The position numbers were made by a program, and so were the translations under genes. Positions 26,910 to 37,594 of a stretch of 64,000 bases of DNA are shown here, one piece after another. The stretch spans positions 62,001 through 126,000 of the forward strand of contig NZ_PGTZ01000006.1 of the NCBI RefSeq assembly GCF_002798015.1, read 5' to 3'. Within the stretch, counting starts at the first letter, position 1. Every line of letters begins with the position of its first letter. Under the pieces are notes generated by a model, which searched no databases, had not been told where the DNA came from, and worked only from the letters and a program-made list of their open reading frames with translations. Source of the DNA: Luteimicrobium subarcticum (lineage in GTDB: Bacteria > Actinomycetota > Actinomycetes > Actinomycetales > Cellulomonadaceae).

Positions 26910-27418
26910 GGCCGCAGACAGGGTGGCTCGGTCGCCTGCTCCGCAACGCCACCAAGGGCCCCGCCGAGGCACCTCACGAGAGCGACGTGCCCACGCCCGT
27001 GACCACCGAGCGCATCGCCGCGTTCCTCACGCGTCGGGGATACCGGTTCCGGATCGACGACGACGGTGACATCACCGGCACCTGGGAAGGGCACCGGTTC
27101 TGGTTCCTGCTGCTCGGCCCCCACGGCACGCTGCTACAGGTCCGTGGCCGGTGGGCGCGGACCGTCGGCGGGGACGAACGGCTCGGCGTGCTCCAGGCCG
27201 CGAACGACTGGAACCGCGACCGCATCTGGCCGAAGGTCTACCTGCGCGAGGAGGACGGCGGACTCGGCGTGTACGGCGAGGTGTCCGTCGACCTGGAGCA
27301 CGGCGCGACCGACGACCAGCTCGGCCAGGTCGTGTCGTGCGGTCTCGGGACAGGCGTCCAGCTGTTCTCCGCGCTCAGCGCGCTGCTGCCCGGGCAGGAG
27401 GACCTCCCGGAGGAGTGA
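26906..27418 (+). CDS. YbjN domain protein 2
   Basis: A 170-residue paralogue of the preceding protein: YRFRIDDDGDITGTW, LLQVRGRWARTV and ANDWNRDRIWPKVYL line up with it motif by motif. A tandem duplication is likely, with the two perhaps forming a heterodimer because they are translationally coupled (GTGA overlap). Function unknown. It ends 21 bases from the convergent miaB. Confidence 0.85.
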   Translation: MRPQTGWLGRLLRNATKGPAEAPHESDVPTPVTTERIAAFLTRRGYRFRIDDDGDITGTWEGHRFWFLLLGPHGTLLQVRGRWARTVGGDERLGVLQAANDWNRDRIWPKVYLREEDGGLGVYGEVSVDLEHGATDDQLGQVVSCGLGTGVQLFSALSALLPGQEDLPEE

Positions 27419-27439
27419 CGCCGTCGGCGGTGTCGCGGC

Positions 27440-29047
27440 TCAGCGCCGCGCGAGCGACGGCATGCCGAGCAGCACCGCGCCGCCCGCCGTCTGCTCCGCG
27501 CCGTGCGCGTGGTCGTCGCCGCCGATGCCGCACGCGGCGCGCTCGCGGCCCGCCCAGGCGTCACCCGCACGCGTGCGACGGACCGTGAAGGTGCCGCCGG
27601 TGAGCGCCGAGTCCGCGATGAGGTGGTGGGGCGCGCCGTGCGTCACGTCGACACGGACCATGTCGCCGGGGCGCGGCAGGTCGGCGGGGAGATCGGCCGC
27701 CAGGCGGGGGTCGTCGGCGCCGCCGGTCAGCCCTGCGGTCGACGCGCCGGGCGCCGGGGTCTCGGGCGCAGGAAGCGCGAAGTGGACCAGGCGGTTGTCC
27801 GCGGCGCGGCCCGTGAGCCGGTGCGTCTCGCCGTCCTTGCGACCGGACCCCTCGGTGACGAGCACCTCGAGCGTGCGTCCCACCTGACGGGCCGACTCCT
27901 GGGCGCTGATGCGCTCCTGGAGCGCGAGCAGCCGCTCGAACCGCTCCTGCACCACCGCCTTCGGCAGCTCGGGCAGGTCGGCCGCCGGCGTGCCCGGGCG
28001 GGTCGAGTACTGGAACGCGAACGCGGACGAGAACCGCGACGCCTCGACGACCCGCAGGGTCTCCTCGAAGTCCGCGTCCGTCTCGGTCGGGAAGCCGACG
28101 ATGAGGTCCGTCGTGATCGCCGCGTCCGGCATGGCGGCGCGCACGCGGTCGAGGATCCCGAGGAACTTCTCGGAGCGGTACGAGCGGCGCATCGCTCGCA
28201 GCACGGCGTCCGAACCGGACTGCAGCGGCATGTGGAGCTGGGGCATGACGTTCGGCGTCTCGGCCATCGCGGCGATGACGTCGTCGGTGAACGCCGCCGG
28301 GTGCGGCGAGGTGAAGCGGACACGCTCCAGCCCGTCGATCGTCCCGCAGGCGCGCAGCAGCTTCGCGAACGCCGCGCGGTCGCCGAACTCGACGCCGTAG
28401 CTGTTGACGTTCTGGCCGAGCAGCGTGACCTCGACCGCGCCCGCCGCGACGAGCGCCTCGACCTCCGCGAGGATCTCGCCGGGCCGGCGGTCGCGCTCCC
28501 TGCCGCGCAGGTGCGGCACGATGCAGAAGGTGCACGTGTTGTTGCAGCCGACGCTGATGGACACCCAGCCCGCGTACACGGACTCGCGACGCGTCGGCAG
28601 GGTCGACGGGAACACCTGCAGCGACTCGTGGATCTCGACCTGCGCGGCCTCGTTGTGCCGGGCCCGCTCGAGCAGCACCGGGAGGGCGTCCAGGTTGTGG
28701 GTGCCGAACACGACGTCCACCCACGGCGCCTTCTCGACGATCGTGCCGCGGTCCTTCTGCGCGAGGCAGCCGCCCACGGCGATCTGCATGCCCGGCCGCC
28801 GCGCCTTGACCGACGCGAGCTGGCCGAGGTTCCCGTAGAGACGGGTCGCGGCGTTCTCGCGCACCGCGCACGTGTTGATGACCACGATGTCGACGTCGCC
28901 GTCCACCTCGGCCGCAGCGGACGCCTTGGTGTAACCGGCGTCTTCGAGCAGGCCGGCCATGTGCTCGGAGTCGTGGACGTTCATCTGACAGCCGAGCGTG
29001 CGCACGGCGTAGGTGCGCGGCTGCGTGGGAGTGGCTTGCGTGGACAT
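27440..29047 (-). CDS. miaB: tRNA-2-methylthio-N6-dimethylallyladenosine synthase MiaB
   Basis: A radical SAM enzyme that adds a methylthio group to i6A37 of tRNA, after MiaA. The 535-residue protein has the N-terminal cluster Cys20, Cys60, Cys94, radical SAM Cys168, Cys172 and Cys175 in GCNNTCTFC, and a TRAM domain near 410-480. The end (about 60 residues) is a Cys/Gly-rich extension. ATG 29047 is uncertain because the GGTGAGG ahead of it is too close; an upstream ATG at 29089 is possible. MiaA is in the next operon, and miaB-recA proximity is conserved. Confidence 0.95.
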   Translation of the reverse strand: MSTQATPTQPRTYAVRTLGCQMNVHDSEHMAGLLEDAGYTKASAAAEVDGDVDIVVINTCAVRENAATRLYGNLGQLASVKARRPGMQIAVGGCLAQKDRGTIVEKAPWVDVVFGTHNLDALPVLLERARHNEAAQVEIHESLQVFPSTLPTRRESVYAGWVSISVGCNNTCTFCIVPHLRGRERDRRPGEILAEVEALVAAGAVEVTLLGQNVNSYGVEFGDRAAFAKLLRACGTIDGLERVRFTSPHPAAFTDDVIAAMAETPNVMPQLHMPLQSGSDAVLRAMRRSYRSEKFLGILDRVRAAMPDAAITTDLIVGFPTETDADFEETLRVVEASRFSSAFAFQYSTRPGTPAADLPELPKAVVQERFERLLALQERISAQESARQVGRTLEVLVTEGSGRKDGETHRLTGRAADNRLVHFALPAPETPAPGASTAGLTGGADDPRLAADLPADLPRPGDMVRVDVTHGAPHHLIADSALTGGTFTVRRTRAGDAWAGRERAACGIGGDDHAHGAEQTAGGAVLLGMPSLARR

Positions 29048-29201
29048 CCTCACCAGGGTAACGGGCGCGTCGGCGTGCGACGGATGCATGACCTTCCCGT
29101 CGCGTGCTGCGGTGCTCCGCAGCCGCGGGGGTCACAGGATCGTGTCGAGAGCGTTATCTGTCGGACATGTGCTGGCTGAGGCTTTCGTCTAGGGTCGACA
29201 G

Positions 29202-29963
29202 ATGGCAGAGGTGACGCACAGCACATCCACACCGGTCGTCGAGCTGGTCGGCGTGAACAAGCACTTCGGCGAGCTTCACGTGCTGCGCGACATCGACCTG
29301 ACCGTCAGCAAGGGCGAGGTCCTGGTCGTCGTCGGACCGTCCGGATCGGGCAAGTCCACGATGTGCCGAGCGATCAACCGGCTCGAGCCCATCGACTCGG
29401 GCACGATCCGCGTCGACGGCGTCCCCCTCCCCGAGGAGGGCCGACCCCTCGCCCGGCTGCGGTCCGACGTCGGCATGGTCTTCCAGTCGTTCAACCTCTT
29501 CGCGCACAGGTCCGTGCTCGACAACGTCACGCTCGGGCCCGTCAAGGTCCGCAAGGTCAAGAAGGCCGAGGCCAAGGACGAGGCCATGGAGCTCCTGTCG
29601 CGCGTCGGCGTGCAGGACCAGGCCGACAAGCTCCCCGCGCAGCTCTCGGGCGGGCAGCAGCAGCGCGTCGCCATCGCCCGGGCTCTCGCCATGCACCCCA
29701 AGGTCATGCTCTTCGACGAGCCGACGTCCGCGCTCGACCCCGAGATGGTCGGCGAGGTGCTCGACGTCATGGTCTCCCTCGCCCGCGACGGCATGACGAT
29801 GGTCGTCGTCACCCACGAGATGGGGTTCGCCCGCAAGGCCGGCGACCGTGTCGTCTTCATGGCCGACGGCCAGCTCGTCGAGCAGGCCACCCCGGACGAG
29901 TTCTTCACCCACCCGCAGAGCACCCGCGCCCAGGACTTCCTGTCCAAGATCCTCAGCCACTGA
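29202..29963 (+). CDS. gluA: Glutamate ABC transporter ATPase GluA
   Basis: The ATPase of a polar amino acid importer. The 253-residue protein has Walker [10 protein letters not shown] (residues 45-53), signature LSGGQQQR, Walker [15 protein letters not shown] and switch VTHEMGF. It heads gluABCD, which encodes ATPase, binding protein and two permeases. In Corynebacterium this order sits at the same place between miaB and recX and takes up glutamate. Glutamate specificity here rests on that synteny. Confidence 0.94.
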   Translation: MAEVTHSTSTPVVELVGVNKHFGELHVLRDIDLTVSKGEVLVVVGPSGSGKSTMCRAINRLEPIDSGTIRVDGVPLPEEGRPLARLRSDVGMVFQSFNLFAHRSVLDNVTLGPVKVRKVKKAEAKDEAMELLSRVGVQDQADKLPAQLSGGQQQRVAIARALAMHPKVMLFDEPTSALDPEMVGEVLDVMVSLARDGMTMVVVTHEMGFARKAGDRVVFMADGQLVEQATPDEFFTHPQSTRAQDFLSKILSH

Positions 29964-30054
29964 CCCGCGCCGGGCCACCGCGCGCGCACCCGTACCCGCA
30001 CCCACCGACGAATCTCCCGAACCCACCGAACCAGGAACCGACGAAAGGGACACC

Positions 30055-30885
30055 ATGCGCACACGACTCCTCAGCGCGGTGGCACTCGCCGCCGCTGCGA
30101 CGCTCGCACTCTCCGCCTGCGGCAGCGGCAGCGGCGGTGACGACAAGAAGATCACCATCGGCATCAAGTTCGACCAGCCCGGCCTGGGATTCCAGGCCGG
30201 CAGCACGTACAGCGGCTTCGACGTCGACGTCGCGACCTACATCGCGAAGAAGCTCGGGTACGACGCGGACCAGATCACGTGGAAGGAGTCGCCGTCCGCG
30301 CAGCGTGAGTCGCTCCTGAGCAGCCACCAGGTCGACATGGTGGTCGCGACCTACTCGATCACGGACGAGCGCAAGAAGACCGTCGCGTTCGCCGGGCCGT
30401 ACTTCGTCGCCGGCCAGGACCTCCTCGTCGCGAACGACAACAGCGACATCACCGGGCCCGACGCGCTCGCGGGCAAGAAGCTCTGCTCGGTGACCGGCTC
30501 GACGTCGGCACAGAAGATCAAGGACACGTACGCCGACACCGTCCAGCTGGTCGAGTACCCCGGGTACGCCGAGTGCGTCACCGCGCTGACCAGCGGTGCC
30601 GTGGACGCCGTGACCACCGACGACATCATCCTCGCGGGCCTCGCGGCACAGCCGCAGAACAAGGGCAAGGTCAAGCTCGTCGGGAGCCCCTTCTCGGAGG
30701 AGAGCTACGGCGTCGGCATCCCGCAGGACTCGACGCAGTGCCAGGCGATCAGCGACGCCATCACGTCGATGATCTCCGACGGCTCGTGGCAGAAGTTCCT
30801 CGACAAGAACACCGACGGCACGGGCTACAAGCCCGACGCGGACAAGAACCCGCCGACGGTGGCGCCCTGCGGCGCCTCCAGCTGA
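30055..30885 (+). CDS. gluB: Glutamate-binding lipoprotein GluB
   Basis: The extracellular binding protein of the importer. The 276-residue precursor has a signal with lipobox LSAC (Cys about residue 22), then a type II periplasmic-binding fold with FDVDVATYIAKKLGY, SPSAQRESLLSSHQVDMVVATYSITDERK and VTTDDIILAGLA. The mature protein is anchored by lipid. AAAGGG lies before ATG 30055. A large hairpin directly after its stop may separate its level from that of the permeases. Confidence 0.94.
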   Translation: MRTRLLSAVALAAAATLALSACGSGSGGDDKKITIGIKFDQPGLGFQAGSTYSGFDVDVATYIAKKLGYDADQITWKESPSAQRESLLSSHQVDMVVATYSITDERKKTVAFAGPYFVAGQDLLVANDNSDITGPDALAGKKLCSVTGSTSAQKIKDTYADTVQLVEYPGYAECVTALTSGAVDAVTTDDIILAGLAAQPQNKGKVKLVGSPFSEESYGVGIPQDSTQCQAISDAITSMISDGSWQKFLDKNTDGTGYKPDADKNPPTVAPCGASS

Positions 30886-30889
30886 CGTG

Positions 30890-30929
30890 ACGGCCGGGGA
30901 CGACGGCTCGCACCGTCGTCCCCGGCCGT
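30890..30929 (+). terminator. Long hairpin between gluB and gluC, likely attenuating terminator
   Basis: ACGGCCGGGGACGACGG (30890-30906) pairs perfectly with its complement at 30913-30929 over a six-base loop: a 17-base stem, five bases after the gluB stop. No T-run follows. In binding-protein operons such stems stabilise upstream mRNA and let fewer transcripts continue, so that binding protein exceeds permease. Confidence 0.8.
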
Positions 30930-30991
30930 GACCGTGCACGGCAGGCGGCGCGTCCGGCTCGGACGCCCGCACAGGATCGACGGGAGGGACG

Positions 30992-31687
30992 GTGAGGACG
31001 CTGGGCAGCGACTCGGGGTTCGGCGAGCTCTTCAAGCAGTACGACGTGCTCGGGGCGTTCTGGGTGAACATCCAGCTGACCCTGTGGTCGGCACTGTTCG
31101 CCCTGGTGATCGGGACGGTCCTCGCGCTGTTCCGCATCTCGCCGGTGGGCTCGCTGCGGTGGGCCGGGACGGCGTACGTCACCGTCTTCCGCAACACCCC
31201 GCTGACGATCATCATGGTGTTCCTCACCCTCGGGGTGTGGGCGCAGCTCCACGTGACGCTGTCGGACGACCTGCAGAAGAACTTCTTCCGGCTCGCCATC
31301 GTCGGCCTCTCGGTCTACACGGCCTCGTTCGTGTGCGAGGCGATCCGATCGGGCGTCAACACGGTGCCGGTCGGGCAGGCGGAGGCGGCGCGCGCGATCG
31401 GGCTGACGTTCCTGCCCGCCGCGCGGATCGTGATCCTCCCCCAGGCGTTCCGTGGATCCGTCGCACCGCTCGGGAGCACCCTCATCGCGCTCACCAAGAA
31501 CTCGACCGTCGCGTCCGTCGTCGGGGTCTCGACCGAGACGTCGAGCCTCATGAAGAACATGCTCGAGTTCAACTCGAGCCTGCTCGTGGCGATCTTCCTG
31601 ACGTTCGCGATCGGCTACGTGATCCTCGTGATCCCGGTCGGCTTCGCGACGACCGCGCTCTCGCGCAGGCTGGCGGTGCAACGATGA
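30992..31687 (+). CDS. gluC: Glutamate ABC transporter permease GluC
   Basis: A 231-residue membrane protein with about five helices and the permease EAA loop EAARAIGLTFLPAARIVILPQAF that docks on the ATPase. It starts at GTG 30992 after GGGAGG. It follows the hairpin after gluB and overlaps gluD (ATGA). Together with GluD it forms the channel. Confidence 0.93.
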   Translation: MRTLGSDSGFGELFKQYDVLGAFWVNIQLTLWSALFALVIGTVLALFRISPVGSLRWAGTAYVTVFRNTPLTIIMVFLTLGVWAQLHVTLSDDLQKNFFRLAIVGLSVYTASFVCEAIRSGVNTVPVGQAEAARAIGLTFLPAARIVILPQAFRGSVAPLGSTLIALTKNSTVASVVGVSTETSSLMKNMLEFNSSLLVAIFLTFAIGYVILVIPVGFATTALSRRLAVQR

Positions 31688-32574
31688 CCGACTCGACCGT
31701 GCTGTTCGACGCCCCCGGACCGAGGGGCCGACGCCTCATCGCGATCGGCAACGTCGTGGGCGTGCTCGTCGTGGTCGGCGGTCTCGCCGTGGTGGTCCGC
31801 GCGTTCGCCGAGAACGGCCAGCTCGACGGCGCCCTCTGGTCGCCCCTGCTCACCGCCGACGCGTGGAAGAACTTCTACCTGCCGGGCCTGGTGTCGACGC
31901 TCGAGGCCGCCGCCGCGTCGATCGCGCTCGCGCTGCTGTTCGGGCTCGTGTTCGGGCTCGGGCGGCTCGCGTCGAGCCGCTGGGTGCGGGCCGCGAGCGG
32001 GACGGTCGTGGAGTTCTTCCGTGCGGTGCCCGTGCTGCTCATGATGATCTTCTTCTCGCTGTTCTTCGCGTACAACGGGGTGTTCCAGTCGCAGTACATC
32101 CCCTTCTTCGCGGTCGTGGTGTCGTTGATGCTCTACAACGGCTCCGTCATCGCGGAGCTCGTCCGGTCGGGGGTGCACAACCTGCCGCGCGGGCAGCGGG
32201 AGGCGGGGCTCGCGATCGGGCTCACGACGGGGCAGTCGCTGCGCACGGTCGAGGTGCCGCAGGCCCTGTCCGCGATGCTCCCCGCACTGCTCAGCCAGCT
32301 CGTCGTGGCGCTCAAGGACTCCGCGCTCGGCTACGCGATCGGGTACACCGAGCTGCTGCAGCAGTCCCGTCGGCTCGGTGCCGCGCACGGAAACATCTTG
32401 CAGTCGCTCTTGGTGGCCGCGGTGATCTTCGTGATCGTGAACTACACGCTCACCACGCTCGCGCAGCGCGTCCGCCGACGCCGTCGGCACCACCACGCGG
32501 ACGGCGGCGAGCCCGGTGCCGCGGGCGGCATCGTGGGAGCCACTCCCCCGCCGATCCCCGCTCCCGCGCGCTGA
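31684..32574 (+). CDS. gluD: Glutamate ABC transporter permease GluD
   Basis: A 296-residue membrane protein with five to six helices and the EAA loop REAGLAIGLTTGQSLRTVEVPQAL. The N-terminal 50 residues contain an extra helix. The C-terminal 30 residues are a His/Arg- and Pro-rich cytoplasmic tail. It ends 34 bases before the convergent recX. Confidence 0.93.
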   Translation: MTDSTVLFDAPGPRGRRLIAIGNVVGVLVVVGGLAVVVRAFAENGQLDGALWSPLLTADAWKNFYLPGLVSTLEAAAASIALALLFGLVFGLGRLASSRWVRAASGTVVEFFRAVPVLLMMIFFSLFFAYNGVFQSQYIPFFAVVVSLMLYNGSVIAELVRSGVHNLPRGQREAGLAIGLTTGQSLRTVEVPQALSAMLPALLSQLVVALKDSALGYAIGYTELLQQSRRLGAAHGNILQSLLVAAVIFVIVNYTLTTLAQRVRRRRRHHHADGGEPGAAGGIVGATPPPIPAPAR

Positions 32575-32608
32575 GCGCGGCCCGGGAAGGCCGCCGACAT
32601 TCTCACCG

Positions 32609-33139
32609 TCAGGCGTCGTCGAGATCCGACGCATCGGCGAGCTCGTCGCGCTCGACGCCGAGCTCTTCGCTGACCACGCGCAGCGCGAGCCCGGGCGAGT
32701 ACCCCTTGCGGGCGAGGGTGCCGACGGCGCGCCGGACGCGGACGTCACGGTCCAGCCCCACGGTGCGCCGCAGGCGGGCGCGTGCCACGGTGCGCGCGGC
32801 CTCGAGCTCGGTGTCGTCGTCGACCTGTTCGAGGGCACCGGCGATGTCGTCGTCACCGATGCCGCGGCGGCGCAGGTCGGCGGCGATGCCCCGACGCGAC
32901 AGTCCGCGCTCGGCGAGCCGGCTGCGGGTGACCATGCCGGCGAGCGCGGCGTCGTCGAGGAGGCCGACATCGACGTACCGCTCGACGATCTCCTCGACGA
33001 CGTCGTCGGCGTGGCCCCTCTGGCGCAGCGAGTCACCGAGCTGCTTGGCGCTGCGGGGTGCGCCGGAGAGGATCCGGAGCGCAACCGCGCGGGCCGCCTC
33101 GAGCTGGTCCTCGCGCGACCCGGTCGGCACGGCCGACAC
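32609..33139 (-). CDS. recX: RecA regulator RecX
   Basis: RecX binds RecA filaments and limits their growth. The 176-residue protein is all helical with the three-helix repeats of the family: LRILSGAPRSAKQLGDSLRQRG, SRLAERGLSRRGIAADLRRRGI and the C-terminal RKGYSPGLALRVVSEEL. It lies 71 bases downstream of recA on the same strand, so it is likely co-transcribed with recA and induced by damage. GTG 33139 is the start; its ribosome site is weak. Confidence 0.93.
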   Translation of the reverse strand: MSAVPTGSREDQLEAARAVALRILSGAPRSAKQLGDSLRQRGHADDVVEEIVERYVDVGLLDDAALAGMVTRSRLAERGLSRRGIAADLRRRGIGDDDIAGALEQVDDDTELEAARTVARARLRRTVGLDRDVRVRRAVGTLARKGYSPGLALRVVSEELGVERDELADASDLDDA

Positions 33140-33210
33140 CTCGTCATCGGTACGGCGGGCTCGGGGCGACCGCGGCGGCCGCCCCGAGCCCGACCGGCCC
33201 GACGTGCCCG

Positions 33211-34287
33211 TCAGAACGGCGACTCCGCGCCGGCCTTCCCCTTGGCGGCGGGAGCCGCTGCGGGCGCATCCTCGGCCGGGACGTCGACCTGCGGGCCGAC
33301 GCCGAGCTTCTCCTTGATCTTCTTCTCGAGCTCGTTGGCGAGGTCGGGGTTGTCACGGAGGAACGACCGCGCGTTCTCCTTGCCCTGCCCGAGCTGGTCG
33401 CCGTCGTAGGTGAACCACGAGCCCGACTTGCGCACGAACCCGTGCTCCACGCCCATGTCGATGAGGCCGCCCTCGCGGGAGATGCCGACTCCGTACAGGA
33501 TGTCGAACTCGGCCTGCTTGAACGGCGGTGCCATCTTGTTCTTGACGACCTTGACGCGCGTGCGGTTACCGACCGCGTCGGTGCCCTCCTTGAGGGTCTC
33601 GATGCGGCGGATGTCCAGGCGGACCGACGCGTAGAACTTCAACGCCTTGCCACCGGTCGTCGTCTCAGGCGAGCCGAAGAAGACTCCGATCTTCTCGCGG
33701 AGCTGGTTGATGAAGATCGCGGTGGTGCCCGACGCACTGAGCGCGCCCGTGATCTTGCGCAGCGCCTGCGACATGAGTCGCGCCTGCAGACCGACGTGGC
33801 TGTCGCCCATCTCGCCCTCGATCTCGGCCTTGGGCACGAGGGCCGCGACCGAGTCGATGACGATGATGTCGAGCGCGCCGGAGCGGATCAGCATGTCCGC
33901 GATCTCGAGCGCCTGCTCCCCCGTGTCGGGCTGCGACACGAGGAGGGCGTCGGTGTCGACGCCGAGCTTCTTGGCGTACTCGGGGTCGAGGGCGTGCTCG
34001 GCGTCGATGAAGGCCGCGATACCGCCAGCCCGCTGCGCGCTGGCGACCGCGTGCAGGGCCACCGTCGTCTTGCCGGAGGACTCGGGGCCGTAGACCTCGA
34101 CGACGCGGCCGCGCGGCAGGCCGCCGATGCCGAGCGCGATGTCGAGCGCGATGGAGCCCGTGGGGATGACGTCGACGGGGGCGCGACCCTCCTCGCCGAG
34201 GCGCATCACGGATCCCTTGCCGAAGTTTCGGTCGATCTGGGCGAGGGCGGCCTCGAGCGCCTTCTCGCGGTCTGCTGGTGCGGGCAT
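33211..34287 (-). CDS. recA: Recombinase RecA
   Basis: RecA pairs homologous DNA and triggers LexA self-cleavage. The 358-residue protein has Walker A GPESSGKT (residues 67-74), [24 protein letters not shown], and [24 protein letters not shown]; the C-terminus is acidic and Ala-rich. No intein is present. ATG 34287 ([12 protein letters not shown]) follows AAGGTGG. An SOS box lies 150 bases upstream; the rest of the 194-base leader shows no gene. Confidence 0.98.
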   Translation of the reverse strand: MPAPADREKALEAALAQIDRNFGKGSVMRLGEEGRAPVDVIPTGSIALDIALGIGGLPRGRVVEVYGPESSGKTTVALHAVASAQRAGGIAAFIDAEHALDPEYAKKLGVDTDALLVSQPDTGEQALEIADMLIRSGALDIIVIDSVAALVPKAEIEGEMGDSHVGLQARLMSQALRKITGALSASGTTAIFINQLREKIGVFFGSPETTTGGKALKFYASVRLDIRRIETLKEGTDAVGNRTRVKVVKNKMAPPFKQAEFDILYGVGISREGGLIDMGVEHGFVRKSGSWFTYDGDQLGQGKENARSFLRDNPDLANELEKKIKEKLGVGPQVDVPAEDAPAAAPAAKGKAGAESPF

Positions 34288-34437
34288 CTGGGCCACCTTC
34301 GGGCTGTTCGCGCCTCCGCGGCGCGTGGCTGCTGGACTCATCGGGGACGACGCTACGGGGAGCCACCGACAACGTCGGCGTGCCACCCGCGAGCTGTGCA
34401 CACCGCCTCGGACTCCCGGGGCTGTGCACCACGATAA

Positions 34438-34453
34438 CCGAACAGGTGTTCGA
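34438..34453. promoter_or_regulatory. SOS box upstream of recA
   Basis: CCGAACAGGTGTTCGA has one mismatch to TCGAAC-N4-GTTCGA (first base). It lies 150 bases from the recA start, in line with a recA promoter with a long leader, and 28 bases beyond the end of the MBL-fold gene. Confidence 0.85.
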
Positions 34454-34481
34454 TCCGCCGCGACACGCCCGGACCGGCGCG

Positions 34482-35273
34482 TCAGGCCGCCGCGACCTCG
34501 TCCGACCCGCCCGGGCGCAGCACGAGCACCCGTGTCGTCGGGGCCACGCGTGCCACCTCGACCGCGAACAGCTCGCCCGGTCGATCCATCCAGCCGGGGG
34601 GCAGGTAGCGGCCGCCCGGCGCGTGCAGCGTCCCCCAGTGGACGGGCACCGCGGCCCGGGCGCCCACCAGCGCGCACAGCTCCGCGGCCTGCAGCGGGCC
34701 CATGTGGCCGCCGGACAGGCGCGGTCCCCAGCCCGAGACGGGCACCAGCACCACGTCCGGCGGCCCTCCCGCGAGCTCTGGCACCGCGGCGAGGCCGCCG
34801 AACAGCTCGGTGTCCCCGACCGCCCAGACGGTCAGCGCCCCTCTGCCGTCGGCGCCCGCGAACCGGACCAGGTGCCCGTTCGCCGCGTTCGGGCGGTGCG
34901 GCATCGGCCGGTGACCGTGCACCGCCGGCGTCAGCCGCACCGAGACGCCCGGGGCCACGTCGAACCACTCGTCCGGCCTGAGCCCCGTGCCGCCCGCGAT
35001 GCCCCGCGACCGCAGCCACCGTGCGTTCGCCGGAGCCGTGAGCACCGGGACGTCGCCGAGCAGCCGCAACGACGACAGCTCCGCGTGGTCGTGGTGCAGG
35101 TGCGACACGACCGCGGCAGCCGCCCCCTGCCACACCCGCTCCGGGCGCGGCCCCCGGCGCCGCAGGACGCCGGCGTGCCGGCCGAGCAACGGGTCCGTCA
35201 CGACCCGCACGCCGGCCCGTTCGAGCACGACGGTCGAGTGGCCCAGCCACGTCATGCGGACGGCGTCCGTCAC
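34482..35273 (-). CDS. Metallo-beta-lactamase-fold hydrolase (UlaG-like)
   Basis: A 263-residue protein with the metal site [12 protein letters not shown], preceded by [10 protein letters not shown] and with a later His in [18 protein letters not shown] and [13 protein letters not shown] follow. UlaG/NAPE-PLD-like members hydrolyse varied esters or lactones; the substrate is unknown. It starts at GTG 35273, overlapping the stop of the membrane phosphodiesterase (GTGA), so the two genes form a pair. Confidence 0.87.
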   Translation of the reverse strand: MTDAVRMTWLGHSTVVLERAGVRVVTDPLLGRHAGVLRRRGPRPERVWQGAAAAVVSHLHHDHAELSSLRLLGDVPVLTAPANARWLRSRGIAGGTGLRPDEWFDVAPGVSVRLTPAVHGHRPMPHRPNAANGHLVRFAGADGRGALTVWAVGDTELFGGLAAVPELAGGPPDVVLVPVSGWGPRLSGGHMGPLQAAELCALVGARAAVPVHWGTLHAPGGRYLPPGWMDRPGELFAVEVARVAPTTRVLVLRPGGSDEVAAA

Positions 35274-37492
35274 GGGCGCACCCGGTCCTCGCTCGGGGCC
35301 TTGCGCGGGGCGTCGCTCACGGTGTCACCACCGGCGTCGTCAGCACCGTCGGCAGGCGCCCGCTCACCGTGCTCCTCGAGCCACGCGACGAGCTGGCGGT
35401 GGACTGCGTCGGCGCCCACGAGCATCCGGGCGCCGCCGACGTCGGACCGCAGCGCGTCGTCCACCTGCCACGCCGTGGGATGCAGCAGGACCGCGTGGTT
35501 CTGCTCGCCCCCGAGCCCGCCGTGCGACCCGACGAGCCCCTCGAAGGGGTGGACCATCCCGGCGTCGTCCACGGACGACACCACGAGCACGTCGGGCGAC
35601 CCGGGCAGCCGTGCCGCACGCGCGAGGTCGGCGGCGGCCTGGGGGCCGTACCGGGCCACGGGGTCGTGTGCGCCGTCGGCGACGGGAGCCGGCGCACCGG
35701 GTCGGTCCGGGTCCGGCACGAGCCGGCGCACCCCGGTCTCGTCCACCGCGACGGCCACGCCGTCCTCGTCACGCACGACGACGACGCCCACGCCGCGGTG
35801 CGCAGCGAGGCCCGGCACGAGGTCGGGCCAGCGCTCGACGAGCCGCCCGAGACGGACCGGGCCGGCAGGGTCGGCCAGCCAGACGCCCGCGAAGTTGCCG
35901 GATGCCGCGACGACGACGTCGGCGGCCGCCGCCTGCGCGTCCGGCTCGGGCCCGATGGGGTCCTCCTCGCGGGGCGTGCCACCGAGGGCGCGCAGCGCGA
36001 CCGCGACCTGGCGCCAGTCCTCCCGGCGCGCGCGACGCTCCGACGCGCCGTGCGCGTCCGGCCGCCCGACCGCCGCCGACTCCGGGGCCATGAGACCGGT
36101 CACGACGTCGGAGAGCGTCACGCCGAACGCCTGCGCGAACGGCTCGCCCAGCGACTGCCCGTGGTCCGACAGCACGACGACCTCGTAGGGCCGCGCCGTC
36201 TCGCGCCCGAGGCTCGCGAGCAGCCCGACCACGCGGTCGAGCCCTTCGAGCGAGCGCAGCGACTCCGGGCGCAGCGGCCCGGCGTGGTGCGCCACCTCGT
36301 CGTAGTCCACGAAGTCCACGAAGACGACCGGGGCGCCGTCCACCATCGCCTCCGCGACGAGCGACGTGTTGAGGTCGCGCAGCAGCACGTTCGTGATCGC
36401 CCGCAGGACGGGGTAGGCACCGAGGCGCGAGACGCGCGGCTCGACGCGCCGCACCGTCTGCTGCCACCCCTGGTACAGCTCCTTGAGGAGCTCACCGACG
36501 GTCAGGAGCGCGGCACGCGCCAGGACGAACGGGCTCGAGAAGAACTGGACGAACGTCGCCCCCGGGCCCAGGCCCGCCCGCGCGCGGCTGACGACGAGCA
36601 GGCTCGACGCCGCGTCGCCCGAGAACATCGTCGACACGGCGACGCCGCCGCCGGCGAGGAGACCGCGCCCGTCCGAGAGGCGTTCCTCGAGGACGGCCGC
36701 GTCGGCCGGGTGGTTGGTGACCAGGAGGCGGCCGAGGTCGCGGTCCCACCAGCGGAACGCGGGCACGTGGTCGGCCGCGCCGTGCAGCAGCCCGGCCTGG
36801 CTCGCGGGCGTCGTCGACGGCACCTGCGCCCACCACGTCTCGGCGCGGTGCGTCCCGGCGCGCAGCCACGACGCGAGGTTCGGCGCGAGGCCCGCACGGA
36901 CCGCGTGCTCGAGCGTCGGGGCGGCGAGTCCGTCGAGCTGGACGACGAGCAGGCCGGGCGTGGTGGTCGGCCGGGCCGGCGCCGGCCCGCCGCCCGCGTC
37001 CCGGCGCGCGGCGCGGCGGGCCCCGCGACGCGCCCGCCGCCGCAGGTCCCCGAGCGCGTAGTCGTTGTCGCGCAGCCCGATGAGCCAGCGCCCCACGACC
37101 ATGACGACCGCCGAGAGCAGCAGCACCGCGACCGCGTCCCACACCGACTCGGCGCTCACGCCCGGCAGGAGGTTCAGGGCGGCCCACGCGACCGCGAGCT
37201 GCGCGAGGAGGCCCAGCAGCAGCGCCCCGCCAGGCCCGAACCGTCGCGCGAGGACCCGCAGCGGCGCGCGCAGCAGGGCGTCCCCGAGCGTCACGACGAG
37301 CGCCACGAGCAGCACGGACCACCACGACGACACGTGGACGTCCGGCACGACCACCAGCGCGACGCCCAGCCCGAGCGTCGTCGCCACGAGCGACCACACC
37401 GAGTTCCACAGGTCGGTCGCGAACGCCCCCGCGCGCCGGTCCGCGAGGTCGGCCCCGTCCTCCGGCCGGAGGTCGTGCCCCGAAGTCGTCAT
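35270..37492 (-). CDS. Membrane-anchored phosphodiesterase/nucleotide pyrophosphatase-like protein
   Basis: A 740-residue protein with about four N-terminal membrane helices (about residues 27-140, resembling phage holin-like domains) followed by a type I phosphodiesterase domain. Metal-binding features include [46 protein letters not shown] and [10 protein letters not shown]. Similar proteins are common beside recA in Cellulomonas-type genomes; the substrate is unknown. The start ATG at 37492 follows GAGGGCGG. It is coupled to the MBL-fold gene. Confidence 0.83.
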   Translation of the reverse strand: MTTSGHDLRPEDGADLADRRAGAFATDLWNSVWSLVATTLGLGVALVVVPDVHVSSWWSVLLVALVVTLGDALLRAPLRVLARRFGPGGALLLGLLAQLAVAWAALNLLPGVSAESVWDAVAVLLLSAVVMVVGRWLIGLRDNDYALGDLRRRARRGARRAARRDAGGGPAPARPTTTPGLLVVQLDGLAAPTLEHAVRAGLAPNLASWLRAGTHRAETWWAQVPSTTPASQAGLLHGAADHVPAFRWWDRDLGRLLVTNHPADAAVLEERLSDGRGLLAGGGVAVSTMFSGDAASSLLVVSRARAGLGPGATFVQFFSSPFVLARAALLTVGELLKELYQGWQQTVRRVEPRVSRLGAYPVLRAITNVLLRDLNTSLVAEAMVDGAPVVFVDFVDYDEVAHHAGPLRPESLRSLEGLDRVVGLLASLGRETARPYEVVVLSDHGQSLGEPFAQAFGVTLSDVVTGLMAPESAAVGRPDAHGASERRARREDWRQVAVALRALGGTPREEDPIGPEPDAQAAAADVVVAASGNFAGVWLADPAGPVRLGRLVERWPDLVPGLAAHRGVGVVVVRDEDGVAVAVDETGVRRLVPDPDRPGAPAPVADGAHDPVARYGPQAAADLARAARLPGSPDVLVVSSVDDAGMVHPFEGLVGSHGGLGGEQNHAVLLHPTAWQVDDALRSDVGGARMLVGADAVHRQLVAWLEEHGERAPADGADDAGGDTVSDAPRKAPSEDRVRP

Positions 37493-37594
37493 GGTCCGCC
37501 CTCTCTCGCGTCGGGTGCTCGTGCCGTCGGGTGCGCCTCCCGGCGGCTCAGCGCCGTCGGGCGGCCGCCGTCGTTCGTCGACGCCCTGCGCCAC

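Noticed and set aside
29102-29201. Promoter of gluABCD
   Set aside because: A TAGGGT lies 16 bases before gluA but no -35 at proper spacing was found, so it is not listed.
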